Origin: Flavobacterium sp.
GTDB lineage: Bacteria; Bacteroidota; Bacteroidia; Flavobacteriales; Flavobacteriaceae
Reading direction: 5' to 3'
Assembly (NCBI RefSeq): GCF_024710485.1
Contig: NZ_JANJUQ010000007.1
Location: 124,001-188,000, forward strand
Length of the DNA: 64,000 nt
Below, in pieces: positions 58,923 to 64,000 of the stretch; position 1 is the stretch's first letter; the number at the start of each line of letters is the position of its first letter. Made by a program: the position numbers and the translations under genes. Below the pieces are notes generated by a model. The model did not search any database and was not told the DNA's origin. It saw only the letters and a program-made list of their open reading frames with translations.

Positions 58923-61049
58923 ATGACCAACATACAATTTATTCAAAACCACATTTCCGCATCGCCCAAAAGTATCGAAGCTACTTTAAAATTACTTTCT
59001 GAAGATTGCACCATTCCATTTATTTCACGTTATCGCAAAGACCAAACCGGGAATTTAGACGAAACTGTAATTGAGCAAATCGCCAAATTATCCAAACAGT
59101 TTGACGATATCAACAAGCGTAAAGAAAGCATCTTAAAATCAATCGAAGAACAAGGACAATTGACTTCGGATTTAAAAATTAAGATTGAAAACAGCTTCGA
59201 TTTACAGGAAATAGAAGATTGGTATTTGCCCTATAAAAAGAAGAAAAAAACTCGTGCCGATGTAGCGCGTGAAAACGGCTTGGAACCACTGGCTAAAATC
59301 ATCATGGCGCAAAATTCCGATGATATTGAATTTATCGCCTCTAAATATCTAAACGCTAAAGTGCCTAATGAAGACGAAGCGTTACAAGGTGCACGCGACA
59401 TCATAGCGGAATGGATCAATGAAAACAGCTACATCAGAAAGAATCTTCGTAGAATGTTCCAAAGAAAAGCAGTGGTCGAAACCAAAGTCGTTAAAACTAA
59501 AAAGGACGAGGAAGCTGCCCAAAAATTTTCTCAGTATTTCGATTGGTCGGAGCCTATTGCCAAAGCACCATCACATCGTTTATTAGCCATGTTGCGTGCC
59601 GAAGCTGAAGGGTTTGTCAAACTCAACGTAGGTTTAGATTCTAAAGAAGAAGCCATCGAATTCATCGAAAACAATACCATTAAAAACAACAGAGAAACAG
59701 CAGAGCAACTTCGTTTGGCCATAAAAGACAGCTACAAACGTTTGCTCGAACCGGCCATTGCCAACGAAACCTTACAAGAAGCCAAAGCCAAAGCCGACAG
59801 CAAAGCCATCGAAGTATTTGCCGGTAATTTGAGCCAGTTGCTGTTAGCACCGCCATTAGGAGAAAAACGAATTTTAGCCATCGATCCGGGTTACCGCAGC
59901 GGTTGTAAAGTGGTTTGTTTGGATGAAAAAGGCGACTTGCTCTACAACGAAACCATTTATCCGCACCAGCCGCAAAATGAAACGGCTATGGCGATGAAAA
60001 AAATCAAATCGATGGTCAACGCCTATAACATTGAAGCCATTTCTATCGGGAACGGAACCGCCAGTCGAGAGACAGAATTCTTCATCAAAAAAATTACTTT
60101 TGATAAGCCGGTTCAAGTTTTTGTGGTTTCCGAAGCCGGCGCTTCCGTTTACTCCGCCAGCAAAATTGCCCGAGACGAATTCCCGAATTTCGACGTTACC
60201 GTTCGTGGTTCGGTATCTATCGGAAGACGTCTTTCGGATCCTTTGGCCGAGTTGGTGAAAATCGACCCGAAATCGATAGGCGTTGGTCAATACCAACATG
60301 ATGTAGACCAAACCAAACTCAAAGAGGAACTCGATACCGTAGTGGTTCGCTGCGTGAATTCGGTTGGTATTAACATCAACACCGCCAGTAAGTCATTGCT
60401 GAGTTACGTTTCCGGAATTGGCGAAAAAATGGCGGAAAACATTGTTGCCTATCGTTCAGAAAATGGTCCGTTCGAAGACCGAAAACAACTCAAAAAAGTA
60501 CCGCGTTTAGGTGATAAAGCGTTCCAACAAGCCGCGGCTTTCATCCGAATTAAAGACGGCAAAAATCCGTTGGATAACTCCGCCGTGCATCCCGAAGCTT
60601 ATCCGGTAGTAGAAAAAATGGCGAAAGATTTAGGTCTGAAAACCGCCGAGTTGATCGGTAAAAAAGATAAAATAGCTTTAATCAAACCCGAAAATTACAT
60701 TACCAACGACATCGGAATATTAGCCATCAAAGACATTGTAAAAGAACTCGAAAAACCCGGTCTCGACCCGAGAAAAGCCGCCAAAATTTTCGAATTCGAC
60801 CCGAATGTCAAAACGATTAAAGATTTGCGTTCCGGCATGATTTTACCGGGTATAGTGAACAACATTACCGCTTTTGGTTGTTTTGTCGACATCGGAATCA
60901 AAGAAAGTGGTTTGGTACACATTTCCCAACTAAAAGAAGGTTATGTTTCTGATGTAAATGAAGTAGTCAAATTACACCAACACGTGCAAGTGAAAGTGGT
61001 TGAGGTAGACGAAGACCGAAAACGCATTCAACTCACGATGATTTTTTAA
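58923..61049 (+). CDS. Tex-family RNA-binding protein
   Basis: 708 residues with the Tex domain order: an N-terminal helical part (about 1-200), a YqgF/RNase H-like domain starting near ILAIDPGYRSGCKVVCL (about residue 318), the HhH region SVGININTASKSLLSYVSGI, and a C-terminal S1 domain (about 637-708) with GIVNNITAFGCFVDIG. Tex binds RNA and affects transcription; homologues are needed for toxin expression in Bordetella. The gene is single. Confidence 0.94.
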   Translation: MTNIQFIQNHISASPKSIEATLKLLSEDCTIPFISRYRKDQTGNLDETVIEQIAKLSKQFDDINKRKESILKSIEEQGQLTSDLKIKIENSFDLQEIEDWYLPYKKKKKTRADVARENGLEPLAKIIMAQNSDDIEFIASKYLNAKVPNEDEALQGARDIIAEWINENSYIRKNLRRMFQRKAVVETKVVKTKKDEEAAQKFSQYFDWSEPIAKAPSHRLLAMLRAEAEGFVKLNVGLDSKEEAIEFIENNTIKNNRETAEQLRLAIKDSYKRLLEPAIANETLQEAKAKADSKAIEVFAGNLSQLLLAPPLGEKRILAIDPGYRSGCKVVCLDEKGDLLYNETIYPHQPQNETAMAMKKIKSMVNAYNIEAISIGNGTASRETEFFIKKITFDKPVQVFVVSEAGASVYSASKIARDEFPNFDVTVRGSVSIGRRLSDPLAELVKIDPKSIGVGQYQHDVDQTKLKEELDTVVVRCVNSVGININTASKSLLSYVSGIGEKMAENIVAYRSENGPFEDRKQLKKVPRLGDKAFQQAAAFIRIKDGKNPLDNSAVHPEAYPVVEKMAKDLGLKTAELIGKKDKIALIKPENYITNDIGILAIKDIVKELEKPGLDPRKAAKIFEFDPNVKTIKDLRSGMILPGIVNNITAFGCFVDIGIKESGLVHISQLKEGYVSDVNEVVKLHQHVQVKVVEVDEDRKRIQLTMIF

Positions 61050-61060
61050 AAAACAAAAAA

Positions 61061-61097
61061 AATCCTAAATTCACTAACATTGAATTTGGGATTTTTA
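61061..61097 (+). terminator. Intrinsic terminator of Tex gene
   Basis: AATCCTAAATTCA pairs (one mismatch) with TGAATTTGGGATT around a 7-nt loop, followed by TTTT. It lies 12 nt after the Tex stop. Confidence 0.85.
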
Positions 61098-61123
61098 TTT
61101 TTACCTAGATGTGGAGCCCGAAT

Positions 61124-61330
61124 TTATTGTTTAGCTTCTTCCTCTTTTACCGTTGTAGTTGGTGCAACGGTATCGTCTTTGGCAGCTTTCTTAAATTCTT
61201 TCACACCGCTTCCTAAACCTTTCATTAATTCCGGGATTTTTTTACCGCCGAAAAGCAATAAAACAACCGCCAAAATCAACATCATTTGTGGGAATTCGAT
61301 AGTACCTAAAAATATGGTTAAAAAGGTCAT
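61124..61330 (-). CDS. tatA: Twin-arginine translocase subunit TatA/E (copy 1)
   Basis: 68 residues. One N-terminal membrane segment (about residues 3-22, [20 protein letters not shown]) is followed by the amphipathic helix [15 protein letters not shown] and a charged tail ending VKEEEAKQ. TatA forms the translocation pore of the Tat pathway for folded proteins. It is 15 nt downstream of the second copy on the same strand. No tatC is in the window. Confidence 0.9.
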   Translation of the reverse strand: MTFLTIFLGTIEFPQMMLILAVVLLLFGGKKIPELMKGLGSGVKEFKKAAKDDTVAPTTTVKEEEAKQ

Positions 61331-61345
61331 ATAGTTGTTGTTAAA

Positions 61346-61546
61346 TTATTCTTTTGTCTCTTCCTCTTTTTTTGCCGGAGCAGCAGAATCGTCTTTGGCA
61401 GCTTTTTTAAATTCTTTAACGCCACTACCTAAACCTTTCATCAATTCCGGAATTTTTTTACCGCCAAAAAGCAATAAAACAATCGCAAGAATCAACAAAA
61501 TCTGAGGCATCCCGATTTCTCCTAAAAATATCATTAAAAAATTCAT
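61346..61546 (-). CDS. tatA: Twin-arginine translocase subunit TatA/E (copy 2)
   Basis: 66 residues, nearly identical in middle ([20 protein letters not shown]) to the downstream copy, but different at both ends ([13 protein letters not shown]; tail KKEEETKE). Tandem duplication followed by divergence is the simplest reading. It comes first in the two-gene operon. Divergence between the membrane segments (MLILAVV versus LLILAIV) is limited. Confidence 0.9.
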   Translation of the reverse strand: MNFLMIFLGEIGMPQILLILAIVLLLFGGKKIPELMKGLGSGVKEFKKAAKDDSAAPAKKEEETKE

Positions 61547-61684
61547 GATTTATCTATTTAGATTAAATATTCAACAAAGGTAGAAAATAAATCAATAGCT
61601 GCGTTTATTTATAATGAAAGAACAGCAAAGTTTATGAAATCGTTAGCAGATATAATTTCTATATTTGTAGTATAATCATTCATC

Positions 61685-62554
61685 ATGTCTGAGAAAAGAC
61701 AAAAACGTAAAATCATCAAGAAGAAACTATTCACGAAAAACCGTTTGGTTATTCTGAATGACGATACTTTTGAAGAAGTGTTCTCTTTGCGGTTGACGCT
61801 AATGAATGTATTCGTAGTGGCAACCATAGGCGCGTTATTGATTATTTTTGTCACTACGTATATCATCGCTTTTACACCTTTGCGCGAGTACATTCCTGGG
61901 TATGCTTCAACGAAACTCAAAAAAGACGCGACCGAATTAGCCTTAAAATCCGATTCTTTGTCACAAGCCCTAAAAAAAAACGAAGCTTACATCGCTTCAA
62001 TCAAAAAGATATTGACGGGCGATTTAGATGTGGCCAAATTTAGTAAAGACTCCATTACAGCTACTAATCTTGAGCCAATCTCCGAAGAAGATTTACAACC
62101 TACCAAAGCCGATTTATTGCTTCGTGAACAAGTGGCTCGCGAAGACAAATACAACCTGTTCGAAATGGCCAAACCGAAAGCAGGCGTGGTCTTATTTCCG
62201 CCGGCCAAAGGAATGATTACCGAAAAGTTCAATCCGAAAGAAAAGCATTATGCCGTAGATGTCGCTTTGGCTAAGAATACGCCTATTAAGTCTGTATTAA
62301 GCGGAAACGTCATTTTTGCCGATTGGACACCAACCAACGGAAATGTAATCATCGTTCGCCACAATAACGGATTCATTTCGGTTTACAAACACGCCGCTTC
62401 ACTCACCAAAGAACAAGGAGAGAACGTGAAATCAGGCGAGGTAATTGCTTTAGCCGGTTCGACCGGACAAGAATCTACCGGCGTGCATTTGCATTTCGAA
62501 TTGTGGAAAGACGGTTACCCTATTGATCCAACTATTTTTATAGCCTTCGAATAA
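61685..62554 (+). CDS. M23 family peptidase (LytM/EnvC-like)
   Basis: 289 residues. One membrane segment (about 39-62) anchors a coiled-coil linker (LALKSDSLSQALKKNEAYIA) and a C-terminal M23 domain (about 175-285). Zinc ligands are in HYAVDVAL (His and Asp) and HLHFELW. It cleaves peptidoglycan cross-links or activates amidases in the periplasm. The stop is one base ahead of the GH3 gene start region, so the two form an operon. Confidence 0.92.
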   Translation: MSEKRQKRKIIKKKLFTKNRLVILNDDTFEEVFSLRLTLMNVFVVATIGALLIIFVTTYIIAFTPLREYIPGYASTKLKKDATELALKSDSLSQALKKNEAYIASIKKILTGDLDVAKFSKDSITATNLEPISEEDLQPTKADLLLREQVAREDKYNLFEMAKPKAGVVLFPPAKGMITEKFNPKEKHYAVDVALAKNTPIKSVLSGNVIFADWTPTNGNVIIVRHNNGFISVYKHAASLTKEQGENVKSGEVIALAGSTGQESTGVHLHFELWKDGYPIDPTIFIAFE

Positions 62555-62555
62555 G

Positions 62556-64000
62556 ATGTCCATTAAATCCTTCGCCGCGAAATTATTTGCACAATACATT
62601 CACAACAAAGTCCAAGCTTGGGCGACTAAACCGTTGGAAACCCAGGAAAAAGTGTTCCGTGATTTAATTACACAAGCCCAACACACCCAGTTCGGGAAAG
62701 ACCACGATTTTGCCAATATCAAAACGTTTCAGGATTTTGCCGCCAAAGTGCCGATTCGGGATTACGAACAACTTCGCCCTTATGTGGATCGTGTAGTCAA
62801 AGGTGAAGAAAATATACTCTGGAAAGGCAAACCCATTTATTTTGCTAAAACATCCGGAACAACTTCGGGTGCGAAATACATTCCGCTCACCAAAGAGTCG
62901 ATGCCTTATCATATCGAAGCCGCTCGAAATGCTATTTTGAGTTACATCCGTGAAACCGGTAAAGCCGACTTTGTGAACGGCAAAATGATTTTCCTCCAAG
63001 GCAGCCCGATTTTAGAAGAAAAAAACGGCATCAAACTCGGCCGACTCTCGGGAATTGTAGCACATTTTGTTCCGAAATACCTCCAAAAAAACCGCATGCC
63101 GAGCTGGGAAACCAACTGCATCGAAGATTGGGAAACCAAGGTCGACGCGATAGTTGAAGAAACCTTCAACGAAAACATGACCGTGATTTCCGGGATTCCG
63201 TCTTGGGTGCAAATGTATTTCGAAAAGCTGCAACAAAAAGGCAACAAACCTGTTGGTGAGATTTTTAAAAATTTCAATTTGTTCATATACGGCGGCGTGA
63301 ATTACGAACCGTACCGCGCCAAATTCGAGAATTTAATCGGTCGGAAAGTCGATGCCATAGAACTGTTTCCGGCATCCGAAGGCTTTTTCGCTTACCAAGA
63401 TTCCCAAAAAGAAAAAGGCATGTTGTTGTTGCTCAACTCGGGTATCTTTTACGAATTTGTCAAAGCCGAGGAATTTTTCACCGAAAATCCACGTCGCTAT
63501 ACTATCGGTGAAGTCGAGCTTGGCGTGAACTACGTTTTGCTGCTTTCTACCAATGCCGGACTTTGGGCGTATAACATCGGCGATACCGTTCAGTTTACGA
63601 GTTTACAACCGTATCGCATTATCGTTTCAGGTCGTATTAAACATTACATTTCGGCCTTTGGCGAACACGTGATTGGTAAAGAAGTCGAAAGTGCACTGCA
63701 GGAAGCCATGGAAGGCACCAATGTACGTGTGAACGAATTTACCGTCGCGCCGCAAATCACACCCAACCAAGGATTGCCGTATCACGAATGGTTGATTGAA
63801 TTCGAGAACGAACCCGAAAATTTAGAAGACTTTGCGCTCAAAATCGATCAAGCCATGCGCAAACAAAATACCTATTACGACGATTTAATTGATGGCAAAG
63901 TGTTGCGAACGGTGGTGATTTCCAAAGTCGCCAAAAACGGTTTCCAAGAGTACATGAAATCTATCGGTAAACTCGGCGGCCAGAACAAACTGCCGCGCTT
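62556..64000 (+). CDS. GH3-family acyl-adenylate protein (truncated by window)
   Basis: At least 481 residues; no stop is seen before the window end, so only the start is fixed. The ATG lies one base after the M23 stop. GH3 blocks are clear: the P-loop-like AKTSGTTSGAKYIPLT, the IYGGVNYEPYRAKFE and SEGFFAYQDSQ stretches, and the late GRIKHYISAFGEHVIGKEVE. Plant GH3 enzymes join acids to amino acids by adenylation; bacterial members in Bacteroidota have unknown substrates. Confidence 0.9.
   Translation, partial: MSIKSFAAKLFAQYIHNKVQAWATKPLETQEKVFRDLITQAQHTQFGKDHDFANIKTFQDFAAKVPIRDYEQLRPYVDRVVKGEENILWKGKPIYFAKTSGTTSGAKYIPLTKESMPYHIEAARNAILSYIRETGKADFVNGKMIFLQGSPILEEKNGIKLGRLSGIVAHFVPKYLQKNRMPSWETNCIEDWETKVDAIVEETFNENMTVISGIPSWVQMYFEKLQQKGNKPVGEIFKNFNLFIYGGVNYEPYRAKFENLIGRKVDAIELFPASEGFFAYQDSQKEKGMLLLLNSGIFYEFVKAEEFFTENPRRYTIGEVELGVNYVLLLSTNAGLWAYNIGDTVQFTSLQPYRIIVSGRIKHYISAFGEHVIGKEVESALQEAMEGTNVRVNEFTVAPQITPNQGLPYHEWLIEFENEPENLEDFALKIDQAMRKQNTYYDDLIDGKVLRTVVISKVAKNGFQEYMKSIGKLGGQNKLPR

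Noticed and set aside
59874..60311. 145-residue frame opposite the Tex gene
   Set aside because: Lies inside a clear Tex gene on the other strand and shows no family pattern.

Overview
The window is about 64 kb of a low-GC chromosome that looks like Flavobacterium or a close relative (Bacteroidota, Flavobacteriaceae). The basis is the gene families: DUF3078, DUF2480, DUF4837, DUF4175, an outer-membrane TonB receptor, a PIF1-like helicase and a GH3-family protein. TAnnTTTG-type -7 promoter elements precede several genes, and intergenic word repeats of the kind I associate with Flavobacterium are present. I see no prophage, CRISPR array, insertion sequence or rRNA. Nearly all coding space is core housekeeping. 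One tRNA gene (Cys, GCA) is present, and both ends cut through genes.

Layout. 0-5 kb: yqhD, then a minus-strand run nadD-gmk-yicC, a DMT permease and an ArsC/Spx-like protein. 5-7 kb: dinB-like and cystathionine gamma-synthase on plus. 6.7-16.4 kb: the SUF iron-sulfur locus in two minus-strand blocks (sufA-B-C-D, and sufS-lipoprotein-sufE-sufT-like-DUF2480-DUF3078), separated by a plus-strand serine hydrolase. 16.5-27.7 kb: a plus-strand block with an MBL hydrolase, MarR regulator plus TonB receptor, two secreted proteases, rnpA, a CtpA-type protease and a double OmpA protein. 27.7-32.6 kb: minus strand, with a GNAT protein, DUF4837, a five-LysM lytic transglycosylase and pgk. 32.9-38.5 kb: holB, DoxX, a PIF1-like helicase, a lipid-anchored Skp-like protein and a methyltransferase. 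38.5-44.2 kb: mnmG, ybeY and a giant DUF4175 protein. 44.4-55.5 kb: gltX, an SPFH protein, a small envelope-stress-like trio, glnS, folB, tRNA-Cys, a LysE exporter, a GIN-domain protein and RNase R. 56.1-64 kb: a plus-strand block with rpiB, a CDF transporter, NAD(P)HX dehydratase, Tex, two tatA copies (minus), an M23 peptidase and a truncated GH3-family gene.

The most interesting signal is not a gene. The 635-bp gene-free stretch 55508-56142 is about 20% G+C where counted and holds several TTGTTAACA / TGTTGATAA / TGTTGAAAA-type 9-mers. It sits where gene orientation flips from mostly minus on its left to mostly plus on its right. A perfect 16-bp match to the bacterial parS consensus lies inside the 3' end of ybeY (40434), and a 14/16 copy lies just past mnmG (38508). 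I infer a candidate chromosomal replication origin with its ParB loading sites; dnaA is not in the window.

Other unexplained structure is intergenic. There are two copies of a roughly 75-nt element with conserved ends and a covarying inner hairpin (5441 and 9478). A tandem array downstream of tRNA-Cys repeats the tRNA 3' end. Several families of short word repeats, some folding into long perfect hairpins, sit in spacers at operon junctions.
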